Positions 1-7,134 of a stretch of 23,607 nt of DNA are shown here, in pieces (positions within the stretch are counted from its first letter, which is position 1; each line of letters opens with the position of its first letter). Position numbers and translations under genes: made by a program. The notes below the pieces were generated by a model. It was not told the origin of the DNA, made no database searches, and saw nothing but the letters and a program-made list of their open reading frames with translations. Source of the DNA: a virus; IMG/VR virus record IMGVR_UViG_3300050821_008406, positions 1 through 23,607 of that record; one strand, given 5' to 3'.

Positions 1-2159
1 GGCGTGGTCCACGCCAGGATCTCGTTATCGATCATGCAGAGATTCGCGCCGGCCAGGTAGTCCGCCGGCGCCGCGGCCGTGAGCAAGTCGAGGTCGACGC
101 CGCCGGCTGCCGAGAGCACGAACCCCGTGGAATCGAACGCCGGCCCACTGGCGGCGTACGCGGCATTGAGCACGCCGGCGGGGCAAAACTCCGACAAGAT
201 CCCGGAGTCGGTGAACCCGCTGCCGGGATTGAGCCAGATCTCGAAGGACTTCTCGGCGACCGCCGGGTCGCGAACGGCCATCGCGAGCGCGTAGATGCCG
301 GCCGGCAGCGCGGAGCTTTGCATAAGAGAGTACGGGAGCTCCACGAGCTGCTCGGCCGAGCACGGCGTGGCGGCGCCGGCCGGGTTCACCCACCCGGACG
401 CCGGCGGAGCGACAAACGCCACGCTGTTAATTCCAAAGATGTCCTCGACCGCGTCGATGCTGATTTTCCCGTCGGTGAGCTCGCCGTAGCTTATGCGCGT
501 GATGCGAAACACTTGGTTCACCACGCCGAGCGGAATCCAAGTGAAACGGAAGAGGCCTCCAGGCCGGAGCTGCCAGGCGGAGCGGTTCGTGACAATTTTG
601 ATCTTGGCCAGGGGATACGTGAGCGTCTTCAGGACCCGCATGGCCACGAGGCCGGCAGCGGCCTCGGAGCTCAGGCCTTTAAAGTCGATGACTTGCGGCC
701 GGACCTCGCCGGTGACGGAAATGTTCGCCGGATCGTACGCGCGGATCGTGCGGTCCTCGAAGTTCGCCTCGCGCGACGAATAGCGCACGTTGAGCAGGTT
801 GCTCGTTTCGCTCCACGAGCCGCGCGAAAAATCCGGCGTGGCCAGGATGTTGTCGACGGTCAGGACCGGCAGCGTCGTCGGGTCGTAGCCGCCGCGCGCG
901 AGGACGATGGTCCACAAGCCGGTCGCCGGGTCGGTGTAAACGAGTCCATCGCAGTGCCGGAGGACTTCACCGACGAGCTGGTCCGCGCTCGCCTGCGTGT
1001 CGAACTGCATGGAGATCCCGAGCCCCTCGGCCGCCAGGGTGACCGCCGCGGCCGTGAAACTTGCCGCGTTCATTCGCGCCGTCGGGATGCCGAGACCGTA
1101 GTCGACGTTCGTGAGCGCCTCGTAGACCGCGAGCGCCGGGTTCGCGTCGCCGGCGATGTTGGCGATACTCGGCCCCTGCGCGAGCGGATCGGGACAGCGC
1201 CGCACCACAAACGCGAGCGGCTTCAAATAGTTCGAGGTCCCCACGTACAGCTGCTTGAAGACCGCGTAGCATTTCCCGCGGTACGCGGACGCCGTGTGGG
1301 AATGCTGCGTCACGATGATGAACTGGTCGCCAGGCGCGAACTGGATCGAGCCCGTGGCGATGAGGACGTTGATGCGGTTGCAGGAAAAGGCCTGGTCGGC
1401 CCAACACCCAAAAGAGGCGTCGCTGTTCTCCGTCGAGTTGCTTTGCGAGCCGGAGACGGAGCCCACCACGGAAAACTTCATCTTTTGAAACGTACCGTGC
1501 AGCGGGTTCGCGTCGATGCCGATGGCGGTGATTGTGAACGTTTCGTCGAGCGCGGCGCTGCCGGCGGACAGCGAAGTGATCACGCCGTTCCCCACGCCGT
1601 GGAAGTCGCTGCCGATTCCCGACTGGTCCGTGACAATGCGGTTCTGCTTCGCGGACAGGTAGTCGTCCGGCTGCTGCGTTTGGAGGCCGCGGTAAAAATT
1701 GATGATCCCGGAGATCCCACCGCCGCCGCCAGGAGCGGTGCCGCCGAAAAGATTAATGCCGGCCGCGGTGACCTGGATATAGTTCTCGCTGCCGTCGCCA
1801 TTCTCGATGACCGCGGTGGTCATTGGGATGGTCTTCACGTCCGCCTGAATATCTACGAGCGCGTCCACGGGCCCGTGGCAGAGCATGAACTGGCAGCCGA
1901 GAAAATACTGGTAGCCGGAAATTTGCGTTCGGCCGAGAGCAAGAATCCCGCCGCCGGTTTTCACCGCGTGGCTTCGCAGGTCGCCCCACCACACGGTGTT
2001 CCCGCCTTTGATCATGCAGGTGCCGAAGACCACTGGAATCGCGCGGCCTTCCTCGGCCGTCGGGACGGAGAAGTCCCCGAGCGCCGACGGCTGCGGCCCC
2101 ACGGGATGCGGAGACAGCAAAACGCCGACTACGGTCGTCGCGACAAAGAGCAGGAGCAG
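1..2159 (-). CDS. Tail-tip / host-specificity-like protein, C-terminus cut by window edge
   Basis: This frame is open without a stop from the TGA at 2207-2205 to the window edge, giving over 710 residues; the C-terminus lies outside. It begins with a hydrophobic stretch (FFWLLLLLFVATTVVGVLL), then 'PTAEEGRAIPVVFGT', 'GYQYFLGCQFMLCHGPVDA', a beta-rich insert near 1590-1300, 'NPALAVYEALTNVDYGLGIPTA', 'TLPVLTVDNILATPDFSRGS' and 'GKISIDAVEDIFG'. This motif order is typical of the large tail-tip proteins of siphoviruses and gene transfer agents (GpJ-like central tail fibre proteins). The likely role is in the baseplate and receptor contact, consistent with its distal position in the operon. The start is unclear. 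No ATG or GTG precedes the hydrophobic segment. CTG at 2159 is used here; TTG 2120 and GTG 2102 are alternatives that lose part or all of that segment. Family assignment is good; the N-terminus is not. Confidence 0.85.
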   Translation of the reverse strand, partial: MLLLFVATTVVGVLLSPHPVGPQPSALGDFSVPTAEEGRAIPVVFGTCMIKGGNTVWWGDLRSHAVKTGGGILALGRTQISGYQYFLGCQFMLCHGPVDALVDIQADVKTIPMTTAVIENGDGSENYIQVTAAGINLFGGTAPGGGGGISGIINFYRGLQTQQPDDYLSAKQNRIVTDQSGIGSDFHGVGNGVITSLSAGSAALDETFTITAIGIDANPLHGTFQKMKFSVVGSVSGSQSNSTENSDASFGCWADQAFSCNRINVLIATGSIQFAPGDQFIIVTQHSHTASAYRGKCYAVFKQLYVGTSNYLKPLAFVVRRCPDPLAQGPSIANIAGDANPALAVYEALTNVDYGLGIPTARMNAASFTAAAVTLAAEGLGISMQFDTQASADQLVGEVLRHCDGLVYTDPATGLWTIVLARGGYDPTTLPVLTVDNILATPDFSRGSWSETSNLLNVRYSSREANFEDRTIRAYDPANISVTGEVRPQVIDFKGLSSEAAAGLVAMRVLKTLTYPLAKIKIVTNRSAWQLRPGGLFRFTWIPLGVVNQVFRITRISYGELTDGKISIDAVEDIFGINSVAFVAPPASGWVNPAGAATPCSAEQLVELPYSLMQSSALPAGIYALAMAVRDPAVAEKSFEIWLNPGSGFTDSGILSEFCPAGVLNAAYAASGPAFDSTGFVLSAAGGVDLDLLTAAAPADYLAGANLCMIDNEILAWTT
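1445..1470. repeat. 26-nt stretch identical to 6914-6939
   Basis: Both copies encode 'VVGSVSGS' on the minus strand inside a beta-rich module, one in the tail-tip gene and the other in the 390-residue structural gene 5.4 kb away. The flanks diverge in DNA but remain similar in protein. Confidence 0.8.
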
Positions 2160-2204
2160 GAGCCAGAAGAAGACGTCACCTCTTTCGCGCGCGCGCGCGG
2201 CGCC

Positions 2205-2432
2205 TCACTTGTTGAGACTGGCCGTGTACGCCGGGTTGAAATACCGAATCAAAAAGTGAAAGTCGACCCACACGAGAATCGGGATCGCGACTTCCTTGGG
2301 AACGTAGTGGATGATGACCTGCGTCAGCATCGGCGTGTGCTTCCCAGTTCCCCACCCCGCCCAGAATTCGTAAAACGTGACGCCGAGAATGATCGCGACC
2401 CAGCCCCACACCCAGTACTTATTCCAGACCAT
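2205..2432 (-). CDS. Small membrane protein between tail hub and tail-tip genes
   Basis: A 75-residue protein starting MVWNKYWVWGW. The ATG at 2432 is chosen because AAAGGAGG lies about 5 bp upstream; a longer in-frame version exists but would overlap the preceding gene without its own site. Residues 5-25 (YWVWGWVAIILGVTFYEFWAG) form a likely membrane helix, and a second hydrophobic aromatic stretch (AIPILVWVDFHFLIRYF) follows near residues 49-65. I do not recognise the family. It begins 11 bp after the hub gene, and its TGA is in the same frame as the downstream tail-tip gene, with no usual start codon between them. Position suggests a role in tail assembly or in the membrane step of infection; this is inference. 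Confidence 0.7.
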   Translation of the reverse strand: MVWNKYWVWGWVAIILGVTFYEFWAGWGTGKHTPMLTQVIIHYVPKEVAIPILVWVDFHFLIRYFNPAYTASLNK

Positions 2433-2443
2433 GACGCCTCCTT

Positions 2444-3241
2444 TTATCCGACACTCGCGCTGCCATCGAACGGGTTCACGGTCGGAATCAGATCGAACCC
2501 GAGAAAACTGATCGTGCGCCCGTAGTGCGCGCACGCGGAAAACGTGAGAGCGCAGCCGGCCGTCCCGGAGACAGAGGCGCCGACGGTCAGGTCGGTGATC
2601 GGCGAGATGAGCGTCACCGTCGCGCCAGCGTGCGCCACTACCATGCGGTATTCGTCGCCGGCCTGCAGGTAGCCGGCCTGCAGCGTGTCCGGCAGCCCGG
2701 CGAACGCGGGAATCGTCAGCACCGTCCCGGTCGAATCAATCGCGGTGACCGTGCCCACGTAGGTGTGCGCCGAGAGTTCCGCGCCGCAGCCGGCGTCGCC
2801 GAAGATGTGCGAGCACGGCGCCTGGTAGAGCTGCTGCGGGATTTTCCTTTGCAATAAGTACTGTGCAGAGTTGCAAGTGAGCTCGCATTGGTCGGTGAAC
2901 CGCGCCGAAGCGATTACGCCGGTGAACAGCACCACGGTCTCCGCGTCGGCGTAGTGCGAGCCAAAGACGGTGATGGCAATCGGCGACGATGGCAGATACG
3001 GGAGGAGCAGCCTGGCCAGCGGGTGGTCCTTCGGAATAAAAACTCTGATCTGGCCGGAGACCACTTCATTCGACTGCTCGACGCCGGTGCGCGAGATCGT
3101 CGAGCTCGCGTACACCTCGCCCAAGTAGGTGATCGGATTGTCGGCGCTGGTGAGCGCGAACGAGATCCCCACACCCTGGAAGAGATAGAGCTCGTAGGGT
3201 TGCGCGGCGTACCCGGATTGCTCGAGCGCGTCGAAACTCAC
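2444..3241 (-). CDS. Distal tail hub protein, DUF2163 / BR0599-like
   Basis: 265 residues from a GTG start that overlaps the upstream stop (GTGA at 3241-3238). The N-terminal half has the pattern of the BR0599/DUF2163 family of phage and gene-transfer-agent hub proteins: 'YELYLFQGVGISFALTSAD', 'YASSTISRTGVEQSNEV', 'VFIPKDHPLARLL', 'VVLFTGVIASARF'. The middle carries a cysteine cluster typical of the family (LTCNSAQYLLQR, then APCSHIFGDAGCG), which in relatives binds an iron-sulfur cluster or metal; here it is inferred. The C-terminal part is beta-rich and ends with cysteine-containing 'CALTFSACAHYGRTISFLGFD'. It sits between the minor tail gene and the tail-tip gene, as expected for a hub protein at the bottom of the tail tube. 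The family call is fairly firm and the metal-binding claim is not tested. Confidence 0.85.
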   Translation of the reverse strand: MSFDALEQSGYAAQPYELYLFQGVGISFALTSADNPITYLGEVYASSTISRTGVEQSNEVVSGQIRVFIPKDHPLARLLLPYLPSSPIAITVFGSHYADAETVVLFTGVIASARFTDQCELTCNSAQYLLQRKIPQQLYQAPCSHIFGDAGCGAELSAHTYVGTVTAIDSTGTVLTIPAFAGLPDTLQAGYLQAGDEYRMVVAHAGATVTLISPITDLTVGASVSGTAGCALTFSACAHYGRTISFLGFDLIPTVNPFDGSASVG

Positions 3242-3738
3242 GGGACCTCCCGCGGAACTTCCACGAGCGAGAGCAGCGACTCGGCGTGGTCCGTCGAATC
3301 CCACTTGATGGACACGCGGTCGGCCTCGAGCCGCACGAGCGTGAGAAACGAAACCATCGTGGTAGCGGCCGGGAAGGCCTTCCCCGTCAGAGCTGAGAGC
3401 GTGAGGTTCTCGGTACCGTCGCCATTATCGATAGCTCCGGTGACCTTGGCGTACACATTGCCGGAGCCGTCGACGGGGATGAAAGCGATGAACCGGCGCG
3501 CCTCCGTCGGAAAGAAAAATCGCGAGTAGAATTCCGACTTGATTCGGATGCCCGAGTCGCTCGCGCCCACGTCCTGGTACAGGACCAGATCCTGGTCCCA
3601 AGTCGGAATCCAAAATGGACTGAACTGCCCGAACCGCCGGAGCATGAACGCGCGGAATGCGGTCACCACGGGATGCGTGTTCAGCCACCACGGGAACTCG
3701 GCCCACGAGCGCGGTGCCGCCTTTGTCCACGACTTCAA
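3238..3738 (-). CDS. Minor tail protein, C-terminal part (reading frame shifted from the upstream part)
   Basis: An open frame of up to 166 codons whose first possible start is a TTG at 3738 without a Shine-Dalgarno site. From about 'APRSWAEFPWWL' onward it reads like the C-terminal domain of a known siphovirus minor tail family: 'VVTAFRAFMLRRFGQFSPFWIPTWDQDLVL' followed by a beta-rich end. The missing N-terminal part is in the preceding frame (4945 downward), which is coding-like until about 'VEVVDKGGT'-type residues near 3725-3715. The two pieces join if the reading frame moves by +1 near 3722-3700. The real product is therefore probably one protein of roughly 565 residues, and this entry is its C-terminal third. 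It ends with a TGA overlapping the GTG start of the hub gene. A stand-alone protein from the TTG start is possible but less likely. Confidence 0.7.
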   Translation of the reverse strand: MKSWTKAAPRSWAEFPWWLNTHPVVTAFRAFMLRRFGQFSPFWIPTWDQDLVLYQDVGASDSGIRIKSEFYSRFFFPTEARRFIAFIPVDGSGNVYAKVTGAIDNGDGTENLTLSALTGKAFPAATTMVSFLTLVRLEADRVSIKWDSTDHAESLLSLVEVPREVP

Positions 3739-4945
3739 TCGGCCCGACTTTCGGATCGATGGTCACCATCGACCGCTTGTAGCTTCGCTTCAGCGGCGCC
3801 TGGCGCCAGTTCGGCGGGATCTCCAGGACGTCGAATCCCATGAACTGCGTCGGCGCCGCGGTGGGAGCCGGCGCCGGCTGCGAGGCCTCGCCGATGAAAT
3901 TCAGGTCCACCTGGTCGATTTCGCTGCTGTGCCTCGCGACGTCGACCGCGGCCGGCAGCCGGCACAGAAAAACGGGAATGACTAGCGACTGCGGACCGCC
4001 AGGCCAGGCGTTCACCGTCGGTGAAGAGACCGTCACGGAACCGGGATTCACGGTGACAATCGAGAGCGCCTCAAATGTGTACTCATCCGCCCATATCGCC
4101 ACGAGGCCGCCCGGAGCGAACTGCCGGTCGGTGGTCACCACGGGAATCACGAACGTGCCGGCCGCGATGGAGGAGAGCAGCGGCTGCGCGTCCGGCCACC
4201 ACGGGACGCCGAACGGTTGGTTTTGCCAGCCCCAAATGAGCGACTCCATGCCGGCGGCGTCGCGCGCGTTGAGCGTGAGCGCGCGAAACCGCATCGCACG
4301 CCGCGGGAGCTGGCGCAGCGCGCGCCGCTGCTCGGCGTCGGAATAGGAGCGGAGCACGTCCGTGAAGTACTCGAGCGTCTCTTCCATTCCTTCGCCCCAC
4401 TCCGGCGCGACGGAAAACAGCGTGATGCGCGAACCGGTGACCTCGAGGTCCGTGCCGGCGACGCCGGTGAAAGCGAAGACCACATCCTGAAGTACTTGTG
4501 CGGGCCCCGCGCCTGGGAGCGTCACCTGGTAGGTGTAGGAATCGAGCGCCGCGAAACTCAGCGGCTCGCCGTGAACGTCGGTGAGCGTGAGACCGCCGGC
4601 GCCCGTGATGGTGATCGATACGAGCGTCTCGATGGACTCGCGAAAAGCGTTCCACACCTCGACGGGAAACTGCGTCGAGGTCAAAACGAACCCGAGCGCC
4701 TTCAGCCGCGGAACGACAATCACTCGGCCGAAGAGTTGCCCGCCGAACGTTTCCATGCGCTGGCCGGCGAGATTCCTGTGAGAGATGGCCACGGCCGGTT
4801 CACCGCGCGCGGGCCCGATGAGAACAGGAGCGCCGAAACCGATAGACCGCGTGCTCGAGAACACCCCCGCGGTAATATCCGACGAGCGATTTGTCGGATC
4901 GAGCCGCACCGCGAAAGAGTTCAGCACACCTGCAAAGTTCGCCAT
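3425..4945 (-). CDS. Minor tail protein, N-terminal part, with a frame break near 3720
   Basis: The ATG at 4945 follows a purine-rich AGGGGA site. Residues 1 to about 405 are coding-like: 'RSIGFGAPVLIGPARGEPA', then a segment typical of phage tail proteins, 'YFTDVLRSYSDAEQRRALR', 'LPRRAMRFRALTLNARDAA' and 'LIWGWQNQPFGVPWWPDAQ', and a beta-rich region to 'RSMVTIDPKVGPIEV'. The last roughly 100 residues of the open frame are rich in Arg, His and Pro and look like out-of-frame translation of the overlapping downstream frame, which carries the family's expected C-terminal domain. I therefore read 4945-3238 as one gene whose frame shifts +1 near 3722-3700. The cause may be an assembly indel, a true mutation or, less likely, recoding. 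It lies between the paired structural genes and the hub gene, fitting a baseplate or distal tail role. Confidence 0.75.
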   Translation of the reverse strand: MANFAGVLNSFAVRLDPTNRSSDITAGVFSSTRSIGFGAPVLIGPARGEPAVAISHRNLAGQRMETFGGQLFGRVIVVPRLKALGFVLTSTQFPVEVWNAFRESIETLVSITITGAGGLTLTDVHGEPLSFAALDSYTYQVTLPGAGPAQVLQDVVFAFTGVAGTDLEVTGSRITLFSVAPEWGEGMEETLEYFTDVLRSYSDAEQRRALRQLPRRAMRFRALTLNARDAAGMESLIWGWQNQPFGVPWWPDAQPLLSSIAAGTFVIPVVTTDRQFAPGGLVAIWADEYTFEALSIVTVNPGSVTVSSPTVNAWPGGPQSLVIPVFLCRLPAAVDVARHSSEIDQVDLNFIGEASQPAPAPTAAPTQFMGFDVLEIPPNWRQAPLKRSYKRSMVTIDPKVGPIEVVDKGGTALVGRVPVVAEHASRGDRIPRVHAPAVRAVQSILDSDLGPGSGPVPGRGRERLGHPNQVGILLAIFLSDGGAPVHRFHPRRRLRQCVRQGHRSYR

Positions 4946-4952
4946 CGGTCCC

Positions 4953-5951
4953 CTACTGCTTCAGGACTGCGAAGTTCGGAAAGAGCTTGTACGTCGTCCC
5001 GCCGAGCACGTATTCGTCGGCGTTCGAAAAACCGTTCCCGACGGCGTTCGCCCAGAAAATATTCGGGAGCGTCCCGAGCATGGAGTACCCGGTGGTCGTT
5101 CCGTCGCGCTGGACCCACAGATAGACGGGGAGCAGATTCGCGCGCCCGTCCTGCGCGCTCGTCTGCTCGTACTGAAATTTATAAGTTTGAGGCCCGTCGG
5201 CGTAGATCGGGAAGTAGGAGCTCATCACGCTGCTCTGGCCTTTGACGGAGCTGTCGCCTTCCCGCCCCGCAAAGCCCTGGTCGCGCGAGCCGATGTCGGT
5301 CGCGATGCTCACCCAGAGCCCGGTGTAGGTGTCGACGTCGGCGCGAACGAAACAACACCCACCGCCCAAATAGTCTCCATTCACCCCTGGGCAATCCGAG
5401 GTACTCGTGTATCCCGGCGCGTTCGCCGCGACAATCACCTCGCCCGCGTAAAAACCAGAGGAGGAGCCGAAGAAATACGGACCGCCCGTCCAGGCGCCGG
5501 CCTTCTGAAGCGAGAGCCCCCACCCCATGTGAACGAAGAGACCCGGAGTTTTCTCCACGACGATGACGATGTTGTCGGCCGTGGAGTCCGCGAAAAAATA
5601 GTAGTTCGAGAAAGGACCGGCGGTGAGTTGCATCCCCACGCCGATAGGAAACGTGGAACTCCCGAGCGGAGCGCCCGTGGATTGACTGCCAAACGGCTGC
5701 CCCGAACTGAACGCCGTCCCGAGCGTCATGTCCAGGACGTAGGCGCCGGCGAGATTCGAATGCCAGGGAACGGAGGCCTCGCCTTCGACCGCGCGCATGT
5801 GGACGAAGTTTCCATTGTGGTGCAGCGACGCCGTCCAGCCGGAGCCTTCGACCGCGCTGCGGTCCTGCGTCCAGCCGAGACTCACGAGCCAGGTGACAAT
5901 CTTCTGGAGCAGGTCGGTCGACGTTGCCGCGGTCCCGGTTTGATAGCTCAT
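4953..5951 (-). CDS. Phage virion/tail-associated structural protein, paralogue of the next gene upstream
   Basis: 332 residues from an ATG at 5951 preceded by AAGAGGAAAAC. It starts 'MSYQTGTAATSTDLLQKIVTWLVSLGW' and is rich in Gly, Ser, Thr and aromatic residues with no membrane segment, as expected of a beta-rich virion protein. It shares its layout with the 390-residue protein encoded just upstream. Both begin with 'MS.Q.GTA' followed by a helix containing 'DLL', both have a central Gly/Tyr-rich region, and both end in a block with 'LLPV.L', a short Gly loop and a closing strand. I do not know its exact role. Its place after the tape measure gene suggests a distal tail or fibre-associated component. 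The gene ends 7 bp before the minor tail start. Confidence 0.75.
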   Translation of the reverse strand: MSYQTGTAATSTDLLQKIVTWLVSLGWTQDRSAVEGSGWTASLHHNGNFVHMRAVEGEASVPWHSNLAGAYVLDMTLGTAFSSGQPFGSQSTGAPLGSSTFPIGVGMQLTAGPFSNYYFFADSTADNIVIVVEKTPGLFVHMGWGLSLQKAGAWTGGPYFFGSSSGFYAGEVIVAANAPGYTSTSDCPGVNGDYLGGGCCFVRADVDTYTGLWVSIATDIGSRDQGFAGREGDSSVKGQSSVMSSYFPIYADGPQTYKFQYEQTSAQDGRANLLPVYLWVQRDGTTTGYSMLGTLPNIFWANAVGNGFSNADEYVLGGTTYKLFPNFAVLKQ

Positions 5952-5960
5952 GTTTTCCTC

Positions 5961-7133
5961 TTAGGCCAGCCGCACCGCAAAAAAATCCGCCTTCGTGTTG
6001 CGGAACACGTTTTGCACCACGAGATACGGAATTCCGGCGACGGTGATCGTGTTCTCGGACCCCTGCGAGAACCCGCTGGTCGCGTGGACCCCGTCGAGCT
6101 CGCCGAAAATATCCGGCGTCGAATCGAACAGCACCACGGGGAGCAGTGGATAACTACCGTCGAGATTCGGCCGCCAGTCGTAGAGCGTCGGACTGACGTA
6201 CGCGAACGGCCACACCTGCCCTGACGTGTGGTCCCCGGAGTAGATGTCGAACCCGCGCCAGGCACCCGACGGGAGCCGGAGCTCGAGCGAGCTCGCGTAG
6301 TCGTTCGGCACGCCGGTCGCGAACGGAATCGGAAAGTTCCGCATCTCGGCGCCCGTGTAACTCCAGCGCCAGGATGGATCGGTCGCGCCCGGTTCGACGT
6401 TGAACGCGAGGTTCCCCCCGACCACGAGCGGGTACGGGAAAGAACCCGGAGCCATGTAGCTCGCCAGGAATCCCAGATACGCCGTGACGTACACGGTGGA
6501 GACCTTGGCGATGACCATCACGCGCCGGCCGCTGGCGATAAACCAGTAGGGAGTCGTGGAGTTCCACAGCGTGAGAACCGGAGACGGATGAGCCTGGCCC
6601 GAGCCGCCGATGTAGCCTGGCTGCGCGTTGAACGCCGCGCCGGAGTTGTACGCGCTGAACCCGCCGAGCCGCCAATTGTAGTAGTCGGTGGGGACGTTCG
6701 AGAAAGTTTTGGCGCCGACGATGATCTGGTCGAGGCCTCCGTTTCCCGGAGCTTGCCAGATCATCTCGGACCCGGCCACGCGCCGGAGTGAAGTCCACGG
6801 CGGGCACACCGCGAACGTGAACGCGTCGCCAGAGATGAACGCCGTCCCGCCGGCCGTGACGGTCAGGTTCGCTTTTGTCGAGGCGAACGCCGTGCCTGCC
6901 GTGCCGGACCCGAGCGAGCCGGAGACGGAGCCCACCACGCCGAAGTGCGTCGCGTCGGTGAACGTGACGGTGATCGTTTCGGCGACGCTGGCGGATCCGC
7001 CGAGCGCCACGATGGTCCCGTTCCCCGTACCGACGAAGGACGGCTTGAGCGCCATGCCGGTCGCCGTTAGAAACGTGTCGAGCTGATTCAAGAGGTCGGC
7101 GTAGTCGGTCGCGGTTCCAATTTGCACGGACAT
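5961..7133 (-). CDS. Phage virion/tail-associated structural protein with beta-rich insert
   Basis: 390 residues; the ATG at 7133 lies one base after the tape measure stop, and its AGGAGC site is inside the end of that gene, so translation is coupled. It begins 'MSVQIGTATDYADLLNQLDTFL'. About residues 37-112 form a beta-rich module ('GNGTIVALGGSASVAETI', then 'FGVVGSVSGSLGSG', then 'LTVTAGGTAFISGDAFTF') that recurs in the large tail-tip protein. The rest (for example 'DYYNWRLGGFSAYNSG', 'PSWRWSYTGAEMRNFPIPF') resembles the 332-residue neighbour in layout. The module appears to be an insertion relative to that neighbour. It is probably a distal tail structural protein; no enzymatic motif was seen. 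Confidence 0.75.
   Translation of the reverse strand: MSVQIGTATDYADLLNQLDTFLTATGMALKPSFVGTGNGTIVALGGSASVAETITVTFTDATHFGVVGSVSGSLGSGTAGTAFASTKANLTVTAGGTAFISGDAFTFAVCPPWTSLRRVAGSEMIWQAPGNGGLDQIIVGAKTFSNVPTDYYNWRLGGFSAYNSGAAFNAQPGYIGGSGQAHPSPVLTLWNSTTPYWFIASGRRVMVIAKVSTVYVTAYLGFLASYMAPGSFPYPLVVGGNLAFNVEPGATDPSWRWSYTGAEMRNFPIPFATGVPNDYASSLELRLPSGAWRGFDIYSGDHTSGQVWPFAYVSPTLYDWRPNLDGSYPLLPVVLFDSTPDIFGELDGVHATSGFSQGSENTITVAGIPYLVVQNVFRNTKADFFAVRLA
6914..6939. repeat. 26-nt stretch identical to 1445-1470
   Basis: Second copy of the repeat shared with the tail-tip gene; it encodes the same 'VVGSVSGS' strand within the inserted beta module at about residues 37-112 of the 390-residue structural protein. 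Confidence 0.8.
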
Positions 7134-7134
7134 T

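Noticed and set aside
318-2525. 735-codon plus-strand open frame
   Set aside because: It lies antisense to the tail-tip gene and its neighbours, whose minus-strand protein has clear family motifs. The plus-strand product is Arg/Val/Asp-rich and featureless, as expected for an antisense shadow in GC-rich DNA.
4785-6224. 479-codon plus-strand open frame
   Set aside because: Antisense to the 332-residue structural protein and neighbours; composition is typical of a shadow frame and no ribosome site is seen.
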